Below are positions 12,119-23,207 of a stretch of DNA of 64,000 nt, one piece after another. Position 1 is the first letter of the stretch; each line of letters starts with the position of its first letter. The DNA comes from Solenopsis invicta. Its lineage: Eukaryota > Arthropoda > Insecta > Hymenoptera > Formicidae. The stretch is from positions 1,946,501 to 2,010,500 of the forward strand of contig NC_052668.1 in the NCBI RefSeq assembly GCF_016802725.1, in the 5' to 3' direction. The translations under genes were made by a program, and so were the position numbers. A model generated the notes under the pieces. It was not told the DNA's origin and ran no database searches. It was given only the letters and a program-made list of their open reading frames with translations.

Positions 12119-12538
12119 ACTGGAATGCCAGGGCGTCTCCCTTGAGTAATTCTGGCAGCCCGGCTTTCATCTGGCTGTCGGTGTACCGATATTCCTCCTA
12201 TAATTCCGCGACGCGTTCCAAGAACGACAGAGGGTCGCGGCCGTCGAAATGGCAACCCCACTTGCGTATCTGGTTCATTATTTTACTGTGCGAGTAGGAC
12301 TCGTTTCCGGTGATCGGTGGAGACGGGCTTGCGGCTCCTGGTGCGGACTCGCCGGATGACTGGTTTAGATTGGTCATCGCGAGGGAGTGACACGTCACGC
12401 GGCGTCGTAGTTCGTCGAGTGTACCGGTCGTTTCTATTTGGTATGTCTGTGCTAACACTTCGAGCTGGTCTCGCGGCAGCTATTCGGTCCACTCGGTTAG
12501 AGGCATTTATTTCCGGGTGCGATTATCGGCCTAAAACG

Positions 12539-12556
12539 GTCCCTGTTCGAGCGCCA
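12539..12556 (-). other. Primer-binding site, tRNA-Lys type
   Basis: The minus strand reads TGGCGCTCGAACAGGGAC, 17 of 18 matches to the complement of the tRNA-Lys 3' end used by many retroelements. It directly abuts a sequence ending CATTACA on the minus strand, as expected for an LTR end followed by a PBS, and lies 33 bp upstream of the gag start at 12506. This fixes the orientation of the Ty3 element as minus. Confidence 0.85.
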
Positions 12557-12598
12557 TGTAATGCTGGTGGTTTTCGTGCGGTTCGGTGGAGATCAGGA
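12557..12598 (-). mobile_element. 5' LTR end of the Ty3 element, then interrupted
   Basis: The plus strand starts TGTAATGC next to the PBS, so this is the U5 end of a minus-strand LTR. After ~42 bp it is broken by a MITE (12599-12741) and a TIR element (12743-14036). The rest of the LTR probably continues beyond 14036, but I could not mark its other border. Confidence 0.65.
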
Positions 12599-12741
12599 CT
12601 GCGTTCGAAAATTCTATTCGTCGAGTAGAGTAACTTTGAGTGACCAATCAAGATGAAGAAATCTAAGAAATCTCAAAATTTTTTCATTCTGATTGGTCAC
12701 TTAAAGTTACTTTACCCAACGAGTAGAATTTTCGAACGCAG
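12599..12741. mobile_element. Hairpin MITE, CTGCGTTCGAAAATTCTA ends
   Basis: The inverted arms begin CTGCGTTCGAAAATTCTA and end TAGAATTTTCGAACGCAG. They continue through GTAACTTTGAGTGACCAATC and GATTGGTCACTTAAAGTTAC. 143 bp, non-coding. Confidence 0.82.
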
Positions 12742-12742
12742 C

Positions 12743-14036
12743 CCTGGGGGTCTATCATGTAACATTTCCCCTAGGGCGGAAACGTGAAAAGTGAAAAGTT
12801 TCACGTGAACTGCACGATCATGTACGATTCCACGGAATCATGTAACTCACTCATGAGCGGAAATATGAACTTTTTCACGTGAACTTTTTCGCCATCAGGG
12901 GGTCGATCATGAAACTTTTTCCCTAAGGCGGAAACGTGAAAAATCAAAAATTTCTCCATTAACTTCAATGGTAAAGATTTTCACTTTTCACGTTTCCGCC
13001 CTAGGGAAAAAGTTTCATAATCGATCCTCTGCCGTGATGGCGAAAAGGTGAAAATTTAGGGAATTAATAAATTGTATGTATTTTGAAATAAGAATGAAAG
13101 TGTGGTAACAGTGTGGTAACAGTTTGAAGAGGTATTATTGAAGAGGTTAACCTTTTTGGTATTGCATTGCGTTGATAGGATAAAGTAATACATACATAAA
13201 TAAAAATAATGCTTTTGTGATGTAATTAGGTTTGATATTTATATTTGACAAATTGATATTTTGATAATTATATAGAATGATATTGATATTTTGAATGATT
13301 CATCAAATGCAAATTTAGATAAAAATATACTTTAAACGCGTTTTGATACATAATGATATAAGAAAGGTGCGCCTTGTGAAATAGAATATTAATCAATCAT
13401 GTAAGTGTTTATAACTTATAAATTTGGAAAATACATGTGTGAGCCGTGAATTCAGTTTTGATCAAGGTCCGTATTCTAAATTATTCAATATTTTTTAATT
13501 AAACAAAGTTAAATTTAATGACTAATGAAATTAATTTACTTTAAAATTTGCACACATAAAAAACTAATTAAAATTAATTTTGAAAAACAATGCTTGAATT
13601 AAATTACAATGTAATTTTGAGTATTAGATTACTACATAATAAAATAGTTGTTACAATATATGGATCATTAAAAATAAATGTAATATATATTATATTTGTA
13701 AATTAAGTTTATGCAATATAACTAAGAAATATTGCTATTTATTTATGAATATTTTTTTTACAATTTTTTTTTATATAATAAAATTTTTACAGTAAAAATT
13801 ATACTGTAAAAGCAGGTAGAAACCTTTTTCACGATCGCTTGATAGTTGCAATGACAGAGCCTCTAATGGTGAATTTCGGAACGCAAACTAAACTTCCGCG
13901 CATTATTCATACATAATCGCTGTGCGTGAAAAGATTCACGTGAACTCTCTATGAGTGAAAAATGAAAAATGAAAAGTGAAACGTGAAAAGTGAAACGTGA
14001 AAAGTTCCACGTGAAATTACTTGATTGACCCCCAGG
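12743..14036. mobile_element. TIR element with GTGAAAAGTGAAACGTG words
   Basis: Ends CCTGGGGGTC and GACCCCCAGG form the termini. Both flanks are built from reiterated TTCACGTGAAC / GTGAAAAGTGAAA words, with an AT-rich non-coding middle (13040-13860). A second copy of the same kind of end (GGGGTCGATCATGAAACTT) is nested as a foldback at 12898-13027. Confidence 0.7.
12898..13027. repeat. Foldback nested in the CCTGGGGGTC element
   Basis: The arms start GGGGTCGATCATGAAACTTT and end AAAGTTTCATAATCGATCC. They pair through CCCTA.GGCGGAAACGTGAAAA around a short AT-rich centre. Confidence 0.8.
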
Positions 14037-14940
14037 ATACGGTTGCGGATAAGCTCGCCGGATTGGCCGGATTCGGTAGAGTAATCGCACTTGGAGTTAG
14101 CAAAAATACTAGATTTAGAACTTGATAGCTACATGTGAACAGATAGTCTGTTGTAGAGTCCTATATAAAGAGAGAAGCAACATTGATGTCCAAAGTTCTA
14201 ATTGGTAATCTGATTGATACTTGATTGGCTAAGCGAGCAGCCATATTGTGACCACAGCTGTTTGCAGAATGATACAAATGGTGTTTGATGACGTTAGAGC
14301 GGTCCCAAAATGGCAATGGTGGACTCAATTGGATACTGAAGATTGTGATGGGGGTTCGATGTCGCTTTTCTCTTTATATAGGACTCTAGTCTGTTGGCTT
14401 GAACGCCTTACGACAAGTGGACTTAGCCTAAGCTAGAACGCGATTGGCTCTCGGTGGTCGCGACAACCAATCGCCTCTGAGCGGTCCGAAACACTAGCTC
14501 TAGTAACGGAAAATGTACGGCGCCGCTCGGGGTAAGAAAATGCTAAGTGAGAACCGAAAAGAATACAAAATAATGATCAATAACTATAATCGCGATAATA
14601 CTGACGGAATGATGGCAATGCCATAAGCATCATAGTACTAATAATAATCTAACTTACTACTGTGTTCAAAAAGTAAGGTGAATTTTTAATTTAAACTTCC
14701 CGCGCTAATCGATTCAAGCAAACTGTTTTATTTTTATGTTGGTACTGCTGTTAGTGACATCTGTGCCAAATTTCATGTGAATGTCATCATAATTTTTTTG
14801 GTCAAAATCTAGTGAATTTGCTCACTTTTGTAATTTTCACTCAACTTATGTAATACACAATCATAAAACCTTTTTATATACAATCGAGATTTTGAAGTTA
14901 TAATATAGATTTTGACAGTTATAATATAACCTAGGCAATT
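14037..14940. other. Non-coding; partial inverted repeat and mariner-like end
   Basis: Arms near 14155-14190 (GAGTCCTATATAAAGAGAG) and 14352-14389 (CTCTTTATATAGGACTC) are inverted copies, each including a TATATAAAG box. At ~14668, TGTTCAAAAAGTAAGGTGAA resembles a mariner terminus, but I found no partner end or transposase. No gene. Confidence 0.4.
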
Positions 14941-15273
14941 ATTTACTATAGGAGACCCAGCTCTAATCATGTTGACCTTGACATATGTTATATAGAGGTA
15001 AGGATAGTGAACAACTTTTCCTTATAAATTAATTGGCGTTCTCGTACAGTTTTCGAGATATACTTAGAAAAAGAAAAACAGTTTCTCTTAATTATTTCAA
15101 AAAATATTTATTTTACAAAAGAGGGCCGTACAAACAAAAAATGAAGCTTGTGATAAGCTCTACAAAAAAGGTCATATTCATATTTTACCTAATTCCAATA
15201 CTTTAATCGTTTTAATAAAAAAAACTGTTTCAAAATGAGTTCTTCAAATTTTCATTAAGAATTTATTTTTTGT

Positions 15274-15338
<65 letters not shown>

Positions 15339-15474
15339 GGAAGGGGTGCAAGGGATAGGTTGTAGGGCGAGGTCCTCTATCAACGGGGTGGGTGCGGGAG
15401 AGGGTGGACCATAGGTCCACCCCCTTACCTCTATATGTCAAGGTCAACATGAATGCAGCTCCCCTCTAGTAAAT
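14941..15474. mobile_element. Non-autonomous TIR element with (CA)n core
   Basis: Inverted ends ~65 bp long: ATTTACTATAGGAGACCCAG at the left and, at the right, CAGCTCCCCTCTAGTAAAT. Both include the shared block GTTGACCTTGACATATG. The CCTTGACATATGT block recurs in the element at 43761-44543, suggesting a related family. It is non-coding, with a dinucleotide run at 15280-15336. Confidence 0.75.
15280..15336. repeat. (CA)n microsatellite
   Basis: An uninterrupted CA dinucleotide run of roughly 28 units lies inside the TIR element. Confidence 0.97.
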
Positions 15475-16304
15475 AATTCCCTAACTCTAGAATATACTGT
15501 ATCGGCGGAACAAAGTTTTTCTTTTCTGTGGCTTGAATTCTAGTTGAGTAATAAAGTTGATCAACGCTCAATAGTGGATACTTCAAACTTTGTCCCCCTT
15601 ACCCTCCAATCCACCCCATCACTAACCCAAACCTTCTTTCCCATTCCGTCTTCCTACAGTAAGCAATCAAAATTTCATAGGGGCAGGGGAGTCTCCCAGA
15701 CTTTACAGTGTTTTTTAAGATTAAATACTAGCACCTGAGTCATAGTTCAAATTGATATAAATGTCAAAGTATTAGAGTATTTTTTAGATTTTTCCGTATA
15801 TTACGTTGATTTAAAAGAATTTGAAAAATATTCAAATTTTTTACGAAATTTATATTTCTAAAAATTTATATTTCTAACTGTTTAAATTTTTTTGTTTAAT
15901 AATTTAAAAAACAGAAAATGTTATAAAATTTATATAAAAATTTTAAAAAATTCTAAAAAATTTTAAGAAAAATGTTCATTAAGGAATAGGGAAGAGTGAG
16001 CTAAATCAGACTGTGTCCTAAATAGAACTTCTTTATTTAAATGAACATGATTAAGCAGATTTGTGTGTCATTTATAAAGTAAAGTCCTTATAAGACACCG
16101 AACATGTAACAGCAGTTTGACAGTTCTTTGTTATAATATTTATAGAATAGAAGCGAATATGTATTTTCAGCTATTGTGCAAAAATTTAAAAAACAAAAAA
16201 AATCTTTGTAAATAATTATTTTTAAATGATACTAAAATATAAAAAGATAAAATGTAACAGAATAAGACTCGTGAAAATTGGAAATAACAAGACAGCCAAT
16301 ACGA
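15475..16304. other. AT-rich, nothing recognised
   Basis: No domain, splice-bounded exon or paired termini were seen. It directly precedes the Penelope-like element. Confidence 0.4.
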
Positions 16305-16370
16305 GTCAAGCGCGGTAAGTAGTGCTCAATAAAATGTAATCTCTGAAAGTTTTAAATTTACGTAATTTAT

Positions 16371-16405
16371 TAGACGTTTCGGCTCATCCCTCGAGCCATC
16401 TTCAG
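16371..16405 (-). ncRNA. Hammerhead ribozyme core, Penelope type
   Basis: The minus strand reads CTGAAGA (16405-16399), then stem II GGCTC...GAGCC with a GAGGGAT loop, then GAAAC (16380-16376). These are the two invariant blocks of the hammerhead catalytic core, correctly spaced. Hammerheads occur in Penelope terminal repeats. I did not resolve stem III or the cleavage-site strand, so activity is unknown. Confidence 0.72.
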
Positions 16406-16803
16406 TAAATACATTGAGAAGGCGCAGCTGAGGTTGAGGCGAGAGGCTTCCTCATCAGGAAGATGCTACGTTTGGACGAGTTGTTAGGCTCGAAAATCAG
16501 AACATGATTCGGACTGTGACAGAAAAATTATAATGAATCATGGTTTAAATTATTTAAAATAATAAACTCAGCTCAACGTCAGCAATTGTCCAATATGTAT
16601 AAAAAATTCAGCGCAAATGACGTCTTTACGTTATTATTACCAATTTCATGAGTCTTATTTTGTTATATTTAATTTACGCAGGCTGAAACAATGCGTTATT
16701 ATACTCATATGGGTTTTTTTAACTTTATACATTCTGTTTCGGACCACATGCAAAAGTGTTACTTAAAGATTGGATCAAATATAATAAGATCTATATCAAA
16801 TGT

Positions 16804-17006
16804 ACACCCAAAGACTTTGATTCTGTCCATGGGGAAATTTTCCAAACTGAGAAGTCACCACTTTCTACATACTCGCAGTTCATGGTTAATGAAACGACTA
16901 GAGCTTATTGGTCGTTACGTTAATCATGAACTGTAAGTATGTAGAAAGATAGCGACTTCTCAGTTTGGAAAATTTCCCCATGGACAGAATTAAAGTTCTT
17001 GGGTGT
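16804..17006. mobile_element. Foldback element inside Penelope ORF
   Basis: Arms of ~100 bp run from ACACCCAAAGACTTTGATTC to GAATTAAAGTTCTTGGGTGT and pair nearly throughout, including CTGTCCATGGGGAAATTTTC. They interrupt the N-terminal part of the Penelope coding region. Confidence 0.82.
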
Positions 17007-17099
17007 AAGAAAAAAAATTTCTAAGATTTTGCCTAACTCATAATATTGTACCAACACATTTACATAATATTTATAAATTTGAACCGGTCTTTCATCACC

Positions 17100-19118
17100 C
17101 AAAGATTAAGACGAAATTCTAACATAATATTGACATGTTTATAAAGAAAACTTTGCGTTTCGAAATTAAAGACACATGTAAATTTACTAATTATTCCCGT
17201 CTGCGTATTTTTCGTCTCGTTCGTAGCATTTCAAATTGCTTGCCTTTCCAAACATACAATGCTTTCTTCCGAAGACAACATGATTCTTTACAATGTTTTT
17301 ATAACGCTCAATATCAGAATATGAACAACAAATTTTTCTGGTTATTAGAAAAACACAACAACTATAAACTCAGACAGCTCCTGCCCATTCAATATTATTA
17401 CAATATTTCTAATTAACATAATTCGATTTCCACTCCTTCCATTTCTGCTCATAGTTTTTCATTTTCTGATACTCCCACCACATCAACAAATAAAATCAAT
17501 CTAGATCTACAAATTTTTTCTAATAATTTGCCGAGCTCTTCTCTCAGTAAGAAAAAACTTTTCTTCTTTATAAGAAAAAAATGGCTAACTAATCTGTCTT
17601 CTACAGATATTCCCGTAGATATTCAGTGTTTCTTACAATTGGGTGAAACTTTCCTTGACATAATTATAAAAATATCTTTTTTGAATTTATTAAAAGCATT
17701 GAGAACAATATTAAAAAATTATCGGATTCCACACGCTCAGAAATCAGAAATCGTTTCATTCCTATTATTAATGAATTAAAATCTTTTTCCAGTCATTCTG
17801 TTTCCAATCCGGAATTTTTCAAACTCAAAACCAAAGAATCTCTCTCCAATAATCCTGAGATAATTCTTACTAGAGCAGGTAAGGGCAACATTATAGTCGC
17901 CATAAATCGTCTTGACTATAAAAATAAAATGATCTCATTACTGTCAGAAGATACATATACTAAGGTTGCTAAAAATCCTATCCGACATATAACGGGCAAG
18001 TCGAGGTTGCTGCTCACGAGATAGAAAGAATCTGATTACATATCTCATGTTAACTATAGAGCACTTTATTGCAGTAATGGGATACTTCTGAGAGCCTATG
18101 GGTTGCCAAAGTTGCACAAAGTTGGTTACCATTTACAAATTATCGTGTCTTCCATTGCATGCTTTTGTAAGTTTTTTGCACATGATAATATCCAGGAGCG
18201 TACCTAAGACAAATAGCCACGTTAAGGACAATTTTCAATTAGTAAAAAAACTTGCTGGTGCACAGCTTGATGATAACTATATTTTTATCTCTCTCGATGG
18301 TATCTCTTTTTACCAATATACCAATCGAGCTCGCCATTAACAGTATCTCTAATAGATGAGAATATTTTCCAAAAAATTGCAACGTTCCTAAAACTGAATT
18401 TCTGAATGCAGTACGTTTCGTTTTAGAATCAATTTATTTTAAATTTGACGATATTATATACAAATAAAACTTTGGTACGCCCATGGACTCTCCTTTGTTT
18501 CCTACCATTGCGGACCTGGTGCTTAGGACCTTAAGACAGAGGTGCTAAGTACCTTGGATTTCCAAGTACCTTTCTTTTTTAGATGATATCGCCACAGCCG
18601 TTCCTCGAGACATGGTGAATTTTACATTAGATAAATTTAACTCATTCCATCCAAGATTACAATTTACCATTGAAATTGGAAACGAAAGGTTGAATTTTTT
18701 AGATACCACTATTATCCTTAACGAAAAAATTATTGAGTTTGATTAGTATCACAAGCCGACTTTCTCGGGGCGATATCTTAATTTCCACTCTTGGTACCCC
18801 GTCTCACAAAAACGCGGTGTTGTTATGTGTCTTGTCGATCAAGCGTTCCTTTTGTTCCACCCAAAATATCACAGGAAGAACTTGGAATTCATTGTCAGCA
18901 TCCTTTTACAGAACGACTATCCTTTTGACTTTATTTTTAAAATTATCCAAGAACAATTCAGATGCCTCTTCGTGAGGAGATCTAAACAAACAATTACTTG
19001 ACAATACAACTGAAGAAGTAGAAAAAATCTCTTGGTTCACTGTTCCATATGTTCCTTCAATTTCAGAAAAATTCATAAATACTTTTAGAAATTCTAACTT
19101 TAAAACCGCTTTTTACAG
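17100..19118 (+). pseudogene. Penelope reverse transcriptase, many frameshifts
   Basis: Recognisable pieces in order: LLEKHNNYKLRQLLPIQYY (17345-17400), TRAGKGNIIVAINRLDYKNK (17870-17930), YGLPKLHKVG (18097-18126), DNYIFISLDG and NIPIELAI (18270-18335), GTPMDSPLFPTIADLV (18475-18525) and FLDDIATAVP (18570-18600). These last contain the paired catalytic Asp. After them come FNSFHPRLQFTIE, RLNFLDTTI and a block like KPTFSGRYLNFHS (~18750), RGVVMCLVDQAFLLFHP, then FTVPYVPSISEKF near 19040. This order and these motifs are diagnostic of Penelope RT. The pieces lie in at least three frames with in-frame stops. Confidence 0.9.
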
Positions 19119-19126
19119 TTTAAATA

Positions 19127-20178
19127 TGTAACGATGCACACATTTGGGTGCCCGAGGCACCCCCGAAAAATGTTATGCATCGTCCCCGGCCACCGACAGC
19201 CGGAGAAAGAGAGCCGCCGGGCTATAACCGGGGGTGCCTCGGGCACCCAAATGTAAAAGATAATGAGAACTTCGCGCGGTAAAACCGTGTCGAGCCATCG
19301 CGCGCGTCAAGTCGGCGCGCACGCGCACACGAAGGAGCGCGCGTTCGTCCCACTCCGGCGACCCCGCCGTCAAGCGCCGAAAATGACGGAGGCAAACGGA
19401 GTCGCCGGGTATATATGGGGCCGCGTGCTCCGATAGAGGCACCTGTTTCCCGTCAGCCAGCATCACCCGCTGATCCGCTGCGTCTGACAATCCTGGGAAT
19501 AAAAGTGGTCGAAGATTGCTTGGCCACGGCGGAGGTACTCCGCAATTTCCGCACCGCTCCTCATCCTCCGCATCCTCGTGAGCCCGAGCGTCCAAATCTC
19601 GTCAAGGTCCTTGGCGAGGGGAGGACGCCCGACCAGCTCTCGAGCCGCGGTTCCCTCCGCCCCTCCACGAAACGCAAGCAAGTGGAATCACCGACACGGG
19701 GTTTCGGCCGAGGTACTCGACGCGTTTCGTGGCATCCTAGCCGCCATCATCATCGGCACGCACGCGGCCGCGGTCGCCCTACCGATTCGCGCATCGCCAC
19801 ATCGCGTCGCGAAGCTCCGCCCTTCGCGTACCACTATACCGCGGGAAAGCCGCGCCCGCATCCGAGCATCGCTCGCGTCCCGTCGCCTGGCGACACCTCG
19901 CGAATCATATGTATATACCGAACTGTAAATAGCCGCGTTCACAAAGATCTGTCCATCCGCGCGCCGTTCCGAATTCGTGTCTCTTGTCCGTCCCCGCGCA
20001 CCGAATGTCTGTACTCGTTCAAACTTAATGAGTAAAAGCACACGTAGATTGTATCATACACATACCGCCGACTCATCACTTATACACGCTCGACTCTTTC
20101 CTCTCTTCCCGTGCGAGCCCTTTCGATCGTATCGCTCCGACGAGCTAGTCCGCGCGAGAGAAAAACGGCAATATTACA
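19127..20178 (-). mobile_element. Solo LTR, 1052 bp, AATA target duplication
   Basis: It has TGTAACG..ATATTACA termini (TG..CA) and AATA on both sides (19123-19126, 20179-20182). Read on the minus strand it ends GCATCGTTACA, identical to the end of the solo LTR at 24364-25467, so minus orientation is likely. It contains a 27-bp inverted repeat (CATTTGGGTGCCCGAGGCAC at 19139 and its complement ending 19254). It lies inside the endonuclease region of the Penelope element. Confidence 0.85.
19173..19595 (-). CDS. 140-aa ORF inside the solo LTR, function unknown
   Basis: This open frame runs sense to the inferred LTR orientation, near its 3' end. It carries an RCGNCG pair and a single later Cys-His pair (VCLRHF), with Arg/Ala-rich composition that follows the high GC of the LTR. 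I recognise no domain, and long frames arise easily in GC-rich DNA. It is listed because another LTR in the window (40169-42249) also carries intact Cys-containing ORFs. Protein status is doubtful. Confidence 0.25.
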   Translation of the reverse strand: MDARAHEDAEDEERCGNCGVPPPWPSNLRPLLFPGLSDAADQRVMLADGKQVPLSEHAAPYIPGDSVCLRHFRRLTAGSPEWDERALLRVRVRADLTRAMARHGFTARSSHYLLHLGARGTPGYSPAALFLRLSVAGDDA

Positions 20179-20214
20179 AATAAATTGAGTAGATTTATTA
20201 AGGTTCAAAAGGAT

Positions 20215-20480
20215 GCTCTTCCAATTTCTCCCTGTGCAAGGACGTTTGCATATTCGCAGAAGCGTCTCCTCTCAATCTGTCATCATTAATCACAGAATGA
20301 AGTGCGGCACGATTTTGATTGGGATGGCGTTGAGATTCTCGATCACGAGAGATTTTATCATAAGCGATTTATTTCTGAAATTTTACACATCAAACAACAA
20401 TGCAACGGGCTCAATTTACAATCTAACACAGATTTCTTACACCATGCATATTTATCTATCGTCGACAATTTATAGCTTGT
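20215..20480 (+). pseudogene. Penelope endonuclease C-terminal tail
   Basis: After the solo LTR, the Penelope coding sequence resumes with a block readable across frames as a Ser-Val-Ile-x-Asn-His-Arg segment, then CGTILIGMAL out of frame and LRFSITRDFIISDLF, the shifted version of the usual VEILDHE..Y.KR.ISE tail. Near 20390 NNATGS-type text shadows the C-terminal NGLNLQ.DT block. The GIY-YIG N-terminal half is not recognisable. Confidence 0.6.
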
Positions 20481-20895
20481 TTTTGTTATCTATTTATTTT
20501 CATCTGTATGTCTGTTTATCTTTCCGAATATCTGTTCGGCAGTATCCCTTCTTATCAGTTCCATTCTTATTTCAATTTTGACCGTTATATAAACAAGACG
20601 TGTTCACTGTTAACTCATTGTTTTGCTCTTAATTATTTTTAATTTTTTAATTTGCACTATTCTTTTATTTCGTTGACATGTGGTCATTTGCGCTGAATTT
20701 TTTGTACATATTGGACAATTGCTGACGTTGAGGTGAGTTTATTATTTTAAATAATTTAAACCATGATTTATAATTTTTCTGTCATAGTTCGAATCATGTT
20801 CCGATTTTTGACCCTAATAACTCGTCTAAACGTAGCATCTTTCTGGTGAGAAAGACTCTCGCCTCAACCTCAGCTGTGCCTTCTCAATGTATTTA

Positions 20896-20926
20896 CTGAA
20901 GATGGCCTGAAGGATGAACCAAAACA
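20896..20926 (+). ncRNA. Degenerate hammerhead core in right terminal repeat
   Basis: The inverted partner of the left hammerhead reads CTGAAGA, GGCCTGAAGGATGAACC, then CAAAAC. Stem II pairing and the GAAA block are both damaged, so it is probably inactive. Confidence 0.55.
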
Positions 20927-20992
20927 TCTAATAAATTTAAAACTCTCAGAGATTACATTTTATTGCGCACTACTTACCGCGCTTGACTCATA

Positions 20993-21741
20993 TTTGCCGT
21001 TTTTACGTTATTATTATTAAAAAGATAATTAATTTAATATAATTAAAATTCAAAAATATCAAGTGTTTTGCGATCATTTTGACAGTTTATTGTAAAATTT
21101 GTTCCAAAATTCGAAAGGACTCGTGTCCAATTCGGACTTTTACATCGAAATTGCAACCTGATCATTGCACTGGTGATTAATCGACCAAATCTGATCCTAG
21201 AAATGTTAAATTAGTAAAATATTATGAGTCATAAGACTCAGAATAATTGAATGTTATTGATTACAACTTTAATTCTATAATAACAATATCATAACAGATC
21301 GAAAAACGCCTAATTATATAAACTTTTACTAATTTTCTTCTTTATAATAAAATTTTATTTTTGACTGTCATATTGCTCAATTTTACTCAATATTAAAAAA
21401 ATAATACTTTAAAATCTTTTAAAATTCTATCTAAAAATCGATAAAAATAGAAGTGTCTAATTTGAACCGGTACGTGGTTCCAAATTGAACTGGAAAAAGC
21501 GTTTTTATATTTTCCACTATAGTTCAACACAGTAAAAAATACGTCAAAATGGTTTGCAGCAAAAATGAAGGGAATAAAATTATCTTTTCAATGGTACCTT
21601 CAGTTTTGCGATCGGACTTCATTTGCGCCTTATAGAGAAAAACTGTAAATAGGTCGGACTTACCCCACTCTCTCCTATTGTTAAGAATATTTTATTTTAT
21701 AAATAATTTCAACTTATTCAAATTTATTAATTTAAACTTAC
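20993..21741. other. Intron sequence next to LGR exon
   Basis: AT-rich DNA with no transposon ends seen. Its last bases hold the GTAAGT 5' splice site of the minus-strand exon at 21742. Confidence 0.45.
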
Positions 21742-21882
21742 AGGCTTTTGAGTTTCGGACATTGTCGACAAAGATTAAGAGTAACCTCCTTCAATTGGGA
21801 ACGATCTAATCTCAATACCTCCAAAGATACTGCTCCATTTAGATTGGGAAAAAGTCGTAATTCCTTCACATTTGATAATATT
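21742..21882 (-). CDS. rk: Type-B LGR receptor, two LRRs (exon)
   Basis: A 141-bp exon encodes 47 residues, ILSNVKELRLFPNLNG (first part) and then LEVLRLDRSQLKEVTLNLC..CPKLKS. It is bounded on the minus strand by a TTTGTACAG acceptor and a GTAAGTTT donor. The split-Leu phase matches the other exons. A 23+24-residue LRR pair with F-P-x-L-x-G and two Cys in LC..C.P.L is the pattern of the corresponding repeats in type-B LGRs. In insects the type-B LGR is rickets, the bursicon receptor (Gs-coupled, cuticle tanning and wing expansion). The 24-residue spacing and conserved Asn ladder form the horseshoe ectodomain outside the cell. Later LRRs and the 7TM domain are not found to the left. Confidence 0.75.
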
Positions 21883-23207
21883 CTGTACAAAGAGAAATAA
21901 AAAAATATAAATATATATGTATATTGTATATACAACACATATAATGTATATAACATACCAGGTGTTGCATTTTTACACCGTAACATTTCAAAAATAATGC
22001 ATTATTAAAAAAAAATATTTCAAATAAAATTTTTAATAAAAACACTAACTGGTTGGTCTAATTATTCTGCGCATAAATACAATAAGAGTATCAAAAATTA
22101 AATATTTTAAGAGATATTTTATATTTTATATCAAAATATGTTAAATTAAAGTAGAAAATATCTCAAAAATTATTCAATTTTATACCATTTTACCCTTATA
22201 ACTTTTTATGCAGAATGTTATAATAAAATTATTTAATGCATAAAACATTTGGAAAAAAAATGTTTTATACAGGGTGAGGGAAAAGTACTGAAACAGCAAA
22301 ATATTTCGAAAACTAAGCATTTTAGGAAAAAGTGTTTCAGATAAAAGTTATAGGGTTTTAAAAGATCTATTTACTGATCTTATCAATTTGACCTTGAATG
22401 GCATCGCCAAGGTCAGATCGAAATCACATTAACTTTTTTAAATGGAATAACCTGTTTTTGATTCCAGAATCTAATATCTGGTGTCAAGAGCTTTCCAAAA
22501 CAAGAACGATTATTTTCGTTGAGTATTTTCTGAATTGTTAGACTTGAAGACTACAGTGTACTGTATCAAGCGTCATAACTCGGAAAGTACTTAATAAAAA
22601 ATAACTTTTGATTGAAATTTATAGGGTTACAATGGTATCACACAATCTATACATAACATCAAAAACGCCCATTTTGGCTCCAATGCTATCCCTGGGGAGA
22701 GGGAAGCGGCGGAGAAAGGGAGGGGGGGGGGCAAAAAATCTTAAATGCAATGTGGGGTCGTGTGAAATCAATTTCACAACGTGGGGGCATTAAAATAAAT
22801 TTTAACCGTATTCCAAACTTCAAGTAAGAACCTGGAAACGAAAAACTAAGAGCACGTGCGCTATTGATAAACGGCAGTGCTAAGGTTTTGGGAATAATTC
22901 ACGTTTTGATTTATTGGTTGAGCAATTAAGCAAGCACGGATCATCAGAGGGTGGATGTCGCTCTTTGAATTACGCGAACCGCAACAATTACTCTCGATAT
23001 GCATTACAAGTACGAGACAGTTTGATTTCAATCTTAGATCATACCCAAGTTCTATTCCATTTTTGCTCCTCGAGTTAATTTATTGAACATTTGTTACAGT
23101 TTACTGTATCACGTGATTTTTTCTTCGCTGTCTTTTCAATAACTTTTAACCATTAAGTATTCAAGTATTAGTTTATTTAGTTTGACCAATTTTTATTTTT
23201 TCAGTCA

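Larger units (their letters stand above)
11254..12506 (-). pseudogene. Ty3-type retrotransposon gag, broken
   Basis: It starts ATG at 12506 (MPLTEWTE then a stop), followed by a SAP-like stretch (GTLDELRRRV, ~12420). Then comes a gag block, IRKWGCHFDGRDPLSFLERVAEL, shown here only by its positions 12285-12200. After a hairpin MITE (11972-12118) the capsid continues: YLPRRYQTKLMREIQERRQ and RRAGGFIQAEKVDRLYENLR (11900-11720), ending in a degraded knuckle (WRCKQCG). Internal stops and the MITE show it is dead. No pol follows on the left. The primer-binding site and LTR lie just to the right. Confidence 0.8.
16305..20992 (+). mobile_element. Penelope-like element with inverted terminal repeats
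   Basis: The terminal ~315 bp (16305-16622 and 20675-20992) are inverted copies: GAGTCAAGCGCGGTAAGTAG at the left, CTACTTACCGCGCTTGACTC at the right. Both hold a hammerhead core and the phrase CTGACGTTGAG. Between them lies a broken Penelope RT followed by a GIY-YIG-type tail. Penelope elements are known to carry terminal repeats in direct or inverted orientation. A foldback (16804-17006) and a solo LTR (19127-20178) are inserted. Multiple stops show it is dead. Confidence 0.88.
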
